Below are positions 1-5,945 of a stretch of DNA of 9,501 bases, in pieces (position 1 is the first letter of the stretch; every line of letters starts with the position of its first letter). The notes beneath the pieces were generated by a model. It ran no database searches. It saw only the letters and a program-made list of their open reading frames with translations, and was not told the origin of the DNA. The DNA is from Chloroflexota bacterium (GTDB lineage Bacteria; Chloroflexota; Limnocylindria; Limnocylindrales; CSP1-4). The stretch spans positions 1 through 9,501 of the forward strand of contig JAJYDP010000149.1 of assembly GCA_021777365.1 (NCBI GenBank), in the 5' to 3' direction. Both the position numbers and the translations under genes were made by a program.

Positions 1-38
1 CATGCAGAGGTTCGGGATTGGATCTGGTGAGGGTGACG

Positions 39-140
39 ATGAAGCGCACGTTCCGGACGGCGACGTTCCGCGTCCTGCTGGCTCTCGCGGCGATCGGCAG
101 CTCCGCGCTGGTGCTGGAGGCAGGCCGCCGCTGGTGGTGA
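39..140 (+). CDS. small hydrophobic protein, single predicted membrane helix, unknown function
   Basis: A 33-codon ORF runs from ATG (39) to TGA (138-140). It encodes a basic N-terminus (MKRTFR), a hydrophobic stretch at about residues 11-28 (VLLALAAIGSSALVLEAG), and a short basic aromatic end (RRWW). This is the layout of a one-helix membrane micro-protein with its N-terminus in the cytoplasm. A purine-rich GTGAGGGTG lies just upstream as a modest ribosome-binding site. A perfect hairpin follows 40 bases after the stop, which fits a short independent transcript or the end of an operon that begins left of the window. I do not recognise a family. The hydrophobic run and the downstream hairpin are the only positive evidence, and a chance ORF in GC-rich DNA remains possible. 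Confidence 0.45.
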   Translation: MKRTFRTATFRVLLALAAIGSSALVLEAGRRWW

Positions 141-179
141 TACGTCGAGGCCCCGGACGGGGACCCTGACACGAGCACT

Positions 180-205
180 GAGACCGCCGGTCATCCGGCG
201 GTCTC
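180..205 (+). terminator. perfect 11-bp hairpin, likely terminator
   Basis: GAGACCGCCGG (180-190) and its exact reverse complement CCGGCGGTCTC (195-205) flank a TCAT loop. No U-tract follows, as is common in very GC-rich genomes. The stem ends the short transcript containing the 39-140 ORF. It could also work from the opposite strand. A smaller CCCC/GGGG stem (151-162) lies just before it. Confidence 0.6.
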
Positions 206-267
206 GTCGCTCCAGGTAGTGAACCAGGGACCGCTCGCGGACGCCTGTCGTGCGCAGGCGTTCCGGC

Positions 268-429
268 TCACCAGGTGCGACGGGCGAGCGGTGGCAGCGG
301 TCCGAGGACGGGCACCCACGTCGGCAACACAGACGGGGAAGCCGGGGATGTGACGGCGAGACGGATCGGCAGCCGCGCGGTGGCTGAGGGCCGCTTCGGC
401 TGACTGACGCGCTTTGCCGGGACGTACAT
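268..429 (-). CDS. doubtful minus-strand micro-ORF with a strong Shine-Dalgarno
   Basis: Reading the minus strand, AAGGAGG (complement of 438-444) lies 8 bases before an ATG (429-427). That opens a 53-codon frame ending at TGA (complement of 268-270). The predicted peptide begins MYVPAKRVSQPKRPS and is rich in Pro, Arg, Ala and Val. It has no signal peptide, no clear membrane helix and no motif I recognise. The ribosome-binding site is the only positive evidence. The same bases form a palindrome, so the match may be a by-product of that symmetry. Confidence 0.15.
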   Translation of the reverse strand: MYVPAKRVSQPKRPSATARLPIRLAVTSPASPSVLPTWVPVLGPLPPLARRTW

Positions 430-447
430 GCCAAGTGCCTCCTTGGC
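430..447. repeat. short perfect inverted repeat (6-bp arms)
   Basis: GCCAAG (430-435) and CTTGGC (442-447) are exact reverse complements around TGCCTC. The site lies about 145 bp upstream of the regulator start. It could be a dimeric-repressor operator, an RNA hairpin masking the minus-strand ribosome-binding site, or chance. Confidence 0.3.
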
Positions 448-575
448 TTCGATACTGCCGTGCGCCGGACGCCGAGCGCATCGGACAAGTCCGTATTTCC
501 CTCCTCAGTTCGTCGTATCCTGCCCCGTAAGGAACCGAGGACAAACCCTCGCATCTCCGACGACTCGACAGTGCT

Positions 576-583
576 GGGGAGAG
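576..583 (+). promoter_or_regulatory. ribosome-binding site deciding the regulator start
   Basis: GGGGAGAG (576-583) contains the core GGAG (578-581). The core ends 9 bases before ATG 591 but only 3 bases before the alternative in-frame GTG at 585. The spacing favours ATG 591. Confidence 0.6.
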
Positions 584-590
584 CGTGAGC

Positions 591-2984
591 ATGCGTCCCG
601 GCGTCGTCCCGAAGCCAATCGATCCCCTGCTTGGCCGGGCAGACGACATCGCCGCCGTCGAGCGTGTCCTCAAAGCGTCACGCCTCGTCTCGCTGACGGG
701 CATCGGCGGCTCAGGCAAGACGCGCCTCGCCCTCGAGGTGGCCTGGCGCGCCCAGGATCGCGGCTCGGACGTGGTGTTCGTCGACCTGGCGCCTTTGGGT
801 GATGCCGCGTTGGTCGCGGATGCACTGGCACGAGCCCTGGGGCTGGCAGAAGCCTCGGAGGAGCCCCCGGAGGCTCGGGTCATTGCGGCCCTGTCGGATC
901 TCGAGATCCTCCTCGTGCTCGACAACCTTGAGCATCTGCTCGCGTGTCGCTCCTTTCTGGCACGCCTTCTCGCCGAAGCCGGCGGGTCGCGCCTGATCGC
1001 GACGAGTCGCGTGCCGCTCCGGATCGAGGGCGAACGCGAATACCCGGTGTCAGGGCTCGCACTTCCGGCCGGTCCTTCGGCGGCCGAGGTCGCTGAAGCG
1101 CCGGCTTGCTCTCTGTTCGTAGCTCGGGCGGCGGAGGTGGGGGTCGATCTCGACGGTCCCGGGTATGCAGCCTCGATCGCGGCGCTCTGCCGGCGGCTGG
1201 ACGGACTCCCGCTGGCAATCGAGCTGGCTGCGCGCAGGACCCGCGCGCTGACGCCGCAGGCGATCCTGTCACGGCTGACCACCAGCCAGACGCTGCTCTT
1301 CGACGCGGGCCGCACGGCGCGCCAGTCGAGCGTCGACGAGGTGATCGGCTGGTCGGTCGGGCTTCTGACGGAGAGTGAGCGCCGTCTCTTCCGGACCCTG
1401 GGTGTATTCGCCGGTGGGTTCGATCTCGACGCCGTTGGCGCAGTCGCTGAGGTGCCGGACCCGCTGGAAGCGCTCGAACGACTGATCGAGCTTGGGCTCG
1501 TACTGCGAGCAGGGGTGAACTCAGGGCCGGAAAGATACACGCTACTGGAGTCCATTAGGGTGTTCGCCATGGGCGAGCTGCAGGCTTCGGGAGATGCTCG
1601 CTCGGTGCGCAAGCGGCATCTGGGGTACTTCCGGGCCCTGGCGCAGCAGGGCGAGAACGCCCAGCATGAGCCGACCAGTGGCGACTGGCAGCGGCGTCTC
1701 GTCGGCGAGATTGACAACGTGCGGGCGGCGTTCGACGAGGCGATCGCCCTGGGCGAGGCGGCGTCGGCGCAGGACCTCGCGGCGGCAATGCTGCCGACGT
1801 GGCTCTACGGTGGCTTCCTTCGGGAGGGACGCGAACGACTGGAAAGGGCAGTCGCACTGGAGACAGCCCCGACGGCACCACGGGTCCGGGCCTTGGCCGC
1901 GCTCGCCGGATTACTGACCTACCTCGAGGGGCCGAGGTTGGCGGCAGTGCGAGCCCGCGAAGCGCTGGAGGCAGCTGACCTGCTTGGAGATGCGGGCCTG
2001 CAGGTGACGGCGACCATCCGACTCGCAGTCGCAGCGGGGTTCACCGACCTCGATGAGTCTGGGCGGCTGTTCGAGCGAGCCGTGGGAATGGCTGCCGCCA
2101 TCGGCGATCCGGTTCTCCGGCTCGTGGCGGAAGGGGACCTTGCGTCGGTGCGGATGGACCAGGGGCGCTTCGAGGATGCCGCTCGGCTCTTCGAGGACGT
2201 GATCCGCCAAGCGGAGCGACGGGATGACCAGTTCACGGCGGGAATGGCCCACGGCAATGTTGCCGAGATGTGCCTGCGCCAGGACGACCTACCGGGTGCC
2301 AGGGCCCATGCGGGCACAGCGATCCGACAACTCACGTTGCTGGATCGCGCGCCGCACCTGGCCTGGGTGCTGTCCCTGGCCGCCGTGGTGGAGATACGCG
2401 ACGACGCGCCCGCGCCAGCTTGGTCGCTGCTGGGGCGCAGCGCCGAGATGGTCGACACGAGCGAGGCGCAGGAGCGCATCCCGGCGGTTCTCGCGGCCGC
2501 GGCCGAACTGTTCCTCGTCGTGGGTTCCGCCTGGGAGGGCGCACAGGCGTGGGGTGCGCTGCAGCGAGCCTGGGACGATCTCGGGATCCCACCCGAGCCG
2601 CTCCACGCCGAGCGCGCGCCGGTTGTCGAGGCAAGGCTGCGGTCGGCGCTGGGGCCGGCACGGTTCGAGCTGGCCGTCACCGAAGGCCGTCGGCGGGGGC
2701 CGTACGAGCTCGTGCGGGAGGTGCGCGCGATCCTGGCCGGTCCTCTTCCGTCCGGCGCCTCGCAGCGGCGGACCGGTCCCGCGGACCAGTTGACCGCCCG
2801 GGAGCGCGAAGTCCTCGCCCTGCTGGCGGACGGATGCTCCGACGGCGAGATCGCCCGCCGGCTCTACATCAGCCCCAAGACGGCCTCCGTCCACGTGGCC
2901 AACATCAAGAGCAAGCTGGGCGCCGACTCGCGCGTGCACCTCGCCCTGCTCGCCCGCGAGCGACTCGACCCCGCCGGGCCCTGA
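591..2984 (+). CDS. LuxR-family transcriptional regulator with N-terminal AAA/NB-ARC-like ATPase domain
   Basis: A 797-residue cytoplasmic regulator of the large ATP-binding LuxR (LAL-like, COG3903-type) group. The N-terminal NTPase domain shows Walker A GIGGSGKT (residues 37-44), Walker B LLVLDN (107-112), a sensor-like ATSR (137-140) and the GLPLAIELAA motif (205-214) typical of NB-ARC/STAND ATPases. A winged-helix-like stretch (LTESERRLFRTLGVFAGGF) and RYTLLESIRVFA follow at about 250-330. From about 345 to 720 the protein is Ala/Leu/Arg-rich and helical, consistent with TPR-like repeats for ligand or partner sensing. The C-terminus (about 734-791) is a LuxR/GerE DNA-binding domain: LTAREREVLALLADG, then recognition helix TASVHVANIKSKL. 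There is no N-terminal cyclase, SARP or receiver domain. Start ATG 591 is preferred over GTG 585 on ribosome-binding-site spacing. The gene stands alone, followed by a strong hairpin. Its target genes cannot be read from the sequence, and nothing ties it to the trp operon. Confidence 0.9.
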   Translation: MRPGVVPKPIDPLLGRADDIAAVERVLKASRLVSLTGIGGSGKTRLALEVAWRAQDRGSDVVFVDLAPLGDAALVADALARALGLAEASEEPPEARVIAALSDLEILLVLDNLEHLLACRSFLARLLAEAGGSRLIATSRVPLRIEGEREYPVSGLALPAGPSAAEVAEAPACSLFVARAAEVGVDLDGPGYAASIAALCRRLDGLPLAIELAARRTRALTPQAILSRLTTSQTLLFDAGRTARQSSVDEVIGWSVGLLTESERRLFRTLGVFAGGFDLDAVGAVAEVPDPLEALERLIELGLVLRAGVNSGPERYTLLESIRVFAMGELQASGDARSVRKRHLGYFRALAQQGENAQHEPTSGDWQRRLVGEIDNVRAAFDEAIALGEAASAQDLAAAMLPTWLYGGFLREGRERLERAVALETAPTAPRVRALAALAGLLTYLEGPRLAAVRAREALEAADLLGDAGLQVTATIRLAVAAGFTDLDESGRLFERAVGMAAAIGDPVLRLVAEGDLASVRMDQGRFEDAARLFEDVIRQAERRDDQFTAGMAHGNVAEMCLRQDDLPGARAHAGTAIRQLTLLDRAPHLAWVLSLAAVVEIRDDAPAPAWSLLGRSAEMVDTSEAQERIPAVLAAAAELFLVVGSAWEGAQAWGALQRAWDDLGIPPEPLHAERAPVVEARLRSALGPARFELAVTEGRRRGPYELVREVRAILAGPLPSGASQRRTGPADQLTAREREVLALLADGCSDGEIARRLYISPKTASVHVANIKSKLGADSRVHLALLARERLDPAGP

Positions 2985-2991
2985 GGCATGA

Positions 2992-3019
2992 CGGGCGGGC
3001 CGGAAGACCGGCCCGCCCG
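2992..3019 (+). terminator. strong GC hairpin after the regulator gene
   Basis: CGGGCGGGCCGG (2992-3003) pairs perfectly with CCGGCCCGCCCG (3008-3019) around an AAGA loop, 7 bases after the regulator stop codon. The 12-bp all-GC stem is a very likely transcription terminator. No U-tract follows. Confidence 0.75.
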
Positions 3020-3234
3020 GGGCGATCCACCAGGTTCGTGCCCGTCCCGGTGGCGGCGACAAGGTTGACGACACCACCTGAGCGAGCCCTGAAAGCGGTG
3101 CTCGCCGGGACGGTCGTCCGCGGCCGCCGGATGCCTGCATGCCGGTCGCGTCGGACCATGGCCCCGTTCGCGCGAGCCGTTCTCGGGCCCCCTGGCCCGG
3201 TGGCGCTTGGTAGCATGCGGAGCGACGTGAGCCC

Positions 3235-3720
3235 ATGCGCGTGAGCCATTTCATCTCACTCACCACCGCGGTCGGAGGCCTCCTGGGGCTCGCACTTTCC
3301 GTGCTCGGGGCCGTCGCGCTGCGCCTGGTTGGCCTCGCCGTCGACGTGCCGGTGATCCTCACCGGGCTCATCGCGGGGTTCGGCATCGGGCTCCTGGGCG
3401 GCGTCTGGATCGCCCAGGACGAGGAGGCCCAGCGGCGGGACCGCAGCCGGCGTGGTCGCGGCGGCCAGGGCCCCGGGCCCGACGAGGAGAGCCCGCACCG
3501 GCCACTCTTCGGCCCGCTCGCCTTCGGCCTGACGTTCGTGACCATCGGGAGCTTCATGGGATTGCGCGCGGCCCAGGAGGTGGCCACCGATCCGACGTGG
3601 GCTCCGCTCTCGGGGCTCGCCTGGCTCACGCTCGCCATCGCCGGAGGCGCCGGGGGCGTCATCGCGGGGGCAGTCTGGCAGGTGGTGGTGGCCCGTCTCC
3701 GCGAGGCCGCCGGGGACTGA
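3235..3720 (+). CDS. hypothetical membrane protein with four predicted transmembrane helices
   Basis: A 161-residue protein I do not recognise. Two hydrophobic helices lie near the N-terminus (about 8-35 and 38-60; the second is Gly-rich). A very charged, Arg/Gly/Asp-rich cytoplasmic-type loop follows (61-90, including QDEEAQRRDRSRRGRGG). Two more helices come next (about 91-110 and 125-152), and a short tail ends AAGD. The paired-hairpin layout around a polar loop resembles small integral membrane proteins with no assigned role; no catalytic motif is visible. ATG 3235 is the most plausible start, with GGAG at 3219-3222 about 12 bases upstream. A TAGCAT element at 3211-3216 could be a -10 box, but no good -35 accompanies it. 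The gene has its own 250-base upstream spacer and is likely monocistronic. The final codons and stop are duplicated immediately downstream. Confidence 0.7.
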   Translation: MRVSHFISLTTAVGGLLGLALSVLGAVALRLVGLAVDVPVILTGLIAGFGIGLLGGVWIAQDEEAQRRDRSRRGRGGQGPGPDEESPHRPLFGPLAFGLTFVTIGSFMGLRAAQEVATDPTWAPLSGLAWLTLAIAGGAGGVIAGAVWQVVVARLREAAGD

Positions 3721-3752
3721 GCCCTCGTCTCCGCGAGGCCGCCGGGGACTGA
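3694..3752 (+). repeat. 27-bp direct duplication spanning the stop codon of the membrane gene
   Basis: Positions 3694-3720 and 3726-3752 are identical over 27 bp, a period of 32. Each copy begins CGTCTCCGCGAGG and ends CGGGGACTGA, so both contain the in-frame-looking TGA. The first copy is the coding end of the membrane protein; the second lies in the untranslated region. This looks like a recent local tandem duplication. Confidence 0.9.
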
Positions 3753-3780
3753 TCTTCGTTCCGGGGTGGGCCACGTTCAG

Positions 3781-3794
3781 CCGCCGGTCGGCGG
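3781..3794 (+). terminator. short GC hairpin after the membrane gene, possible terminator
   Basis: CCGCC (3781-3785) and GGCGG (3790-3794) enclose GGTC. The stem can be read as six pairs if the inner G-C closes. It lies 60 bases after the stop codon and before the trp promoter. The stem is short with no U-tract, so it is only a weak candidate. Confidence 0.3.
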
Positions 3795-3800
3795 AGCGAG

Positions 3801-3897
3801 CCGCATCGCCTCGGCCGGCGCAAGCCTCGGCCGGCGCAGGCTGGACCCCGGCGCAGGCTGGACCCGATGCGGGCCGAGCCCCGGCGCAGGCTGGGCC
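3801..3897. repeat. degenerate 16-17 bp tandem repeat abutting the trp promoter
   Basis: The core CCGGCGCA occurs at 3815, 3831, 3848 and 3881. A degenerate version sits in the missing slot near 3864 (CGATGCGGGCCGAGCC), and a partial unit starts at 3801 (CCGCATCGCCTCGG). Units are 16-17 bp, and the best ones read CCGGCGCAGGCTGGACC. The array ends three bases before the -35 hexamer of the trp promoter. There are no long spacers, so it is not a CRISPR array. It may be an upstream binding-site array, a source of DNA curvature, or simple slippage. Confidence 0.8.
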
Positions 3898-3900
3898 CGT

Positions 3901-3930
3901 TTGACACCCTCGGCGAAGGGCGCCTAGACT
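3901..3930 (+). promoter_or_regulatory. sigma-70-type promoter of the trp operon
   Basis: A perfect -35 TTGACA (3901-3906) and a -10 TAGACT (3925-3930; four of six consensus bases) are separated by 18 bp. Transcription should start near 3937, just before Stem I of the T-box leader. The position directly ahead of the riboswitch strongly supports the assignment. Confidence 0.8.
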
Positions 3931-3949
3931 CCCCGCCAATCGAAGACGG

Positions 3950-4239
3950 GGCGATGAACGGGACGAGTACCCGCCATCCCCCTCGGCACAGCGAGCCGGC
4001 GGTGGTGCGAGACCGGCACGAGGGCGGCGGCGAATGGACCCGGGAGCCTCCGGACCGAACCGCGAGCGGGTGACCGCCGCCCAGTAGGCTCCGGCGCAGG
4101 GCGCCAGCGATAGCGGGCAGCACCGATCGACCGCGATGCAGCGGTCCGTCGGCGATGAGTGCGGCGGCAACGCCGAACGCGGGTGGCACCGCGGAGGGTT
4201 TCGACCTTTCGTCCCGGCGGGACGGAAGGTCGTTCGATT
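3950..4239 (+). promoter_or_regulatory. tryptophan-specific T-box riboswitch (trp operon leader)
   Basis: This leader RNA senses uncharged tRNA-Trp and controls trpE expression. Stem I has a base helix GGC/GCC (3950-3952 with 4046-4048), a kink-turn-like GATGAA/GGA (3953-3958, 4043-4045) and a lower helix CGGG/CCCG (3959-3962, 4039-4042). The specifier loop follows, with AGTA (3966-3969) facing GAA-TGG-A. The specifier codon is UGG (4035-4037), Trp, followed by the usual purine. Above it are a CCGCC/GGCGG helix, an AG bulge (AGCGAG, 3990-3995) and a distal loop (GGTGCGAG, 4004-4011). The T-box sequence (4176-4193) reads GCGGGTGGCACCGCG. Its UGGC (4184-4187) would pair with GCCA, matching the G73 discriminator usual for bacterial tRNA-Trp. 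CGTCCC (4210-4215) can pair with the T-box side (antiterminator) or with GGGACG (terminator). Specificity is inferred from codon plus discriminator plus downstream genes. Confidence 0.93.
4202..4239 (+). terminator. T-box-controlled intrinsic terminator
   Basis: Positions 4202-4215 pair with 4219-4232 as a continuous 14-bp stem with one U-G pair and a GGC loop. It is followed by TTCGATT (4233-4239), a modest U-rich run. The left arm contains the CGTCCC also needed by the antiterminator, so the two structures exclude each other. The stem does not cover the trpE ribosome-binding site 50 bases on, which favours transcriptional over translational control. Confidence 0.85.
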
Positions 4240-4284
4240 CCCGGCCCGTCCCCGGCCATGCAGGCCGTGGGGGCCGGCCACCCC

Positions 4285-4289
4285 GGAGG
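4285..4289 (+). promoter_or_regulatory. ribosome-binding site fixing the trpE start
   Basis: GGAGG (4285-4289) lies 9 bases before ATG 4299. It sets the trpE start downstream of the riboswitch rather than at the in-frame ATG at 4155, which lies inside the leader ahead of the T-box sequence. Confidence 0.85.
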
Positions 4290-4298
4290 CAACCGCAG

Positions 4299-5945
4299 AT
4301 GCCGCTCACACGACCCCTGAGCCTCGCCGAGGCCCGCCGCCTTGCGGCGGGGGCCGACACGGTCCTCCTGCGCGCCTCGCGGGAGGCCGACCTGGAGACG
4401 CCGGTCGGCGCGTTCCTCGCGCTCGACGACGGTGGACCGGCGTACCTGCTCGAATCCGTCGAGGGAGGCGAGCGGGTGGGCCGCTACTCCTTCCTGGGCG
4501 TGGGCCCGCGGCGCACGCTGGAGGTGCGCGATGGCCTGGCGCGCACCGTCACCCGGCCGGTCACGGTGGAGGCATACGCCCCCGACCTCCCGGCCGCGGT
4601 CGAGCCGGCTGCCGACCCGCTCGAGGCGCTGCGGCGGTTCGTCCCGCGGCGGCGAGTGGCGCCGCTCGAGGGGATGCCGCGCTTCACCGGCGGCGCGGTG
4701 GGCGCGCTCGCCTACGACGCGATCAGCGCCTTCGAGCCGGTTCCGCTCCCCGGGGCCGACCCGGTGGGCACGCCCCAGGCGGCCTACCTCGAGACCGACC
4801 TGGTGCTGGTCTTCGACCACCTGACGCACACCCTGAGCGCCATCGCCTCCCTCCACGCCGACGCGCCCGATTTCGAGGGCCGGTACCGGATCGCCGAGCG
4901 CGCGGTCTTCGAGGCGCTCGAGCGTGCGGGCCGGGGCCCGTCGGATGCCGCCCGCGGATCGCGCGGCGGCGAACCGATACCGGGTGCGCTCGATCTGCAC
5001 GGGCCGAGCAGCATGGACCGGGAGGCGTTCGAGGCGGCCGTGGTCGCGGCCAAGTCGGCCATCGGCGCCGGCGAGGCGATCCAGATCGTGCTCGCGCGTC
5101 GCCAGTCGTTCGGCATCCCCGGGGGCCCGGACGGACGGCGCCTGGACGGCCTGGCCCTGTACCGCGCGCTGCGCCGCGTCAACCCGAGCCCGTACCTCTT
5201 CTTCGTGCGGACGGCATCGTTCGAAGTCGTGGGCGCCAGCCCGGAGCTCCTGCTGCGGGTCGAGGGCGACCGGCTCACCACGCACCCCATCGCGGGCACC
5301 CGGCCGCGCGGAGCCGACGACGCGGAGGACGAGCTGATCGCCGAGGAGCTGCAGCGCGACCCCAAGGAGCGCGCCGAGCACGTCATGCTCGTCGACCTCG
5401 GGCGCAACGACCTGGGCCGGGTCGCGCGCCCCGGCAGCGTGGCGGTGACCCGGTACATGGAGGTGGAGCGGTACAGCCACGTGCTCCACCTCGTGAGCCA
5501 CGTGGAGGCACGCCTGCGACCGGACCTGGACGCCCTGGACGCGCTGCGCAGCGTCTTCCCCGCCGGCACGCTCTCGGGCGCGCCCAAGGTCCGCGCCATG
5601 CAGCTGATCGCCAGTCTCGAGCGCGAGCGGCGCGGCCTGTACGGCGGGGCGGTGGGGTACGTCGGGTACGACGGCGGGCTGGACACCGCGATCACCATCC
5701 GCAGCGCCGTGCTCACGGGCGGCGTGGTGCACATCCACAGCGGAGCGGGGATCGTCGCGGGAAGCGTGCCGGGCCGCGAGTTCGAGGAGACGGAGCACAA
5801 GGCGGCCGCGCTCCGGCGTGCGTTCGAGCTCGCGGCGATGCCGGCGGCGGTCGGGCCGGGGACGCTGGTGGGGGCGCCGGAGCCGGCGGGCATGTCCGGG
5901 CCGACGGGCACGCCCGCACCGGGCGTCGGAGCGAGCGGGCGATGA
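4299..5945 (+). CDS. trpE: anthranilate synthase component I
   Basis: TrpE converts chorismate to anthranilate, using ammonia delivered by TrpG; this is the first committed step of tryptophan synthesis. The 548-residue protein has the N-terminal domain with the LLES feedback-site motif (50-53), suggesting intact inhibition by tryptophan. The chorismate-binding domain (about 240-510) shows NPSPYLFF (295-302), GASPELLLR (312-320), HPIAGTRPRG (329-338), DLGRNDLGRVARPG (366-379), AGTLSGAPKVRAMQLI (422-437) and the GGAVGYVGYDGGLDTA region (449-464). Ala in PIAGT, where aminodeoxychorismate synthase (PabB) carries Lys, argues for TrpE over PabB. ATG 4299 follows a GGAGG. Upstream in-frame codons would overlap the T-box and terminator. 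The last 30 or so residues are a Gly/Pro/Ala-rich tail. The stop overlaps the trpG start by four bases (ATGA), implying translational coupling of the two subunits. Confidence 0.97.
   Translation: MPLTRPLSLAEARRLAAGADTVLLRASREADLETPVGAFLALDDGGPAYLLESVEGGERVGRYSFLGVGPRRTLEVRDGLARTVTRPVTVEAYAPDLPAAVEPAADPLEALRRFVPRRRVAPLEGMPRFTGGAVGALAYDAISAFEPVPLPGADPVGTPQAAYLETDLVLVFDHLTHTLSAIASLHADAPDFEGRYRIAERAVFEALERAGRGPSDAARGSRGGEPIPGALDLHGPSSMDREAFEAAVVAAKSAIGAGEAIQIVLARRQSFGIPGGPDGRRLDGLALYRALRRVNPSPYLFFVRTASFEVVGASPELLLRVEGDRLTTHPIAGTRPRGADDAEDELIAEELQRDPKERAEHVMLVDLGRNDLGRVARPGSVAVTRYMEVERYSHVLHLVSHVEARLRPDLDALDALRSVFPAGTLSGAPKVRAMQLIASLERERRGLYGGAVGYVGYDGGLDTAITIRSAVLTGGVVHIHSGAGIVAGSVPGREFEETEHKAAALRRAFELAAMPAAVGPGTLVGAPEPAGMSGPTGTPAPGVGASGR

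Larger units (their letters stand above)
206..590. other. intergenic region upstream of the LuxR-type regulator
   Basis: About 385 bases without a convincing gene. A forward reading frame starting at 428 runs on into the regulator gene in another frame and looks like a shadow. The notable items are a short palindrome at 430-447 and a minus-strand micro-ORF (268-429). I see no confident -35/-10 pair; TATCCT at 516-521 is a possible weak -10 element for the regulator, with no good -35 partner. The transcript start of the downstream gene therefore cannot be placed. Confidence 0.5.

Noticed and set aside
428..802. Forward 124-codon frame ahead of and inside the regulator gene
   Set aside because: No ribosome-binding site, overlaps the regulator's P-loop coding region in another frame, and no recognisable motif.
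191..1717. Long minus-strand open frame (508 codons) opposite the regulator gene
   Set aside because: Ser/Arg/Ala-rich composition without motifs. It is the antisense shadow of the regulator gene, whose + strand product has clear Walker and LuxR motifs.
3065..3093. TTGACG as a -35 box for the membrane-protein gene
   Set aside because: No acceptable -10 at 16-19 bp, and it lies about 165 bp from the start codon.
3801..3897. CRISPR-like array
   Set aside because: Units are contiguous 16-17 bp repeats without unique spacers, and no cas genes are present.
3867..4073. 68-codon forward frame across the trp promoter and Stem I, considered as a trp leader peptide
   Set aside because: It begins upstream of the promoter, so it is not in the transcript in full. 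It has no run of Trp codons, and the RNA is explained by the T-box.
4136..5941. Upstream extension of the trpG frame through trpE
   Set aside because: It overlaps trpE completely in another frame and encodes an Arg/Gly/Pro-rich string. TrpG homology starts exactly at ATG 5942.
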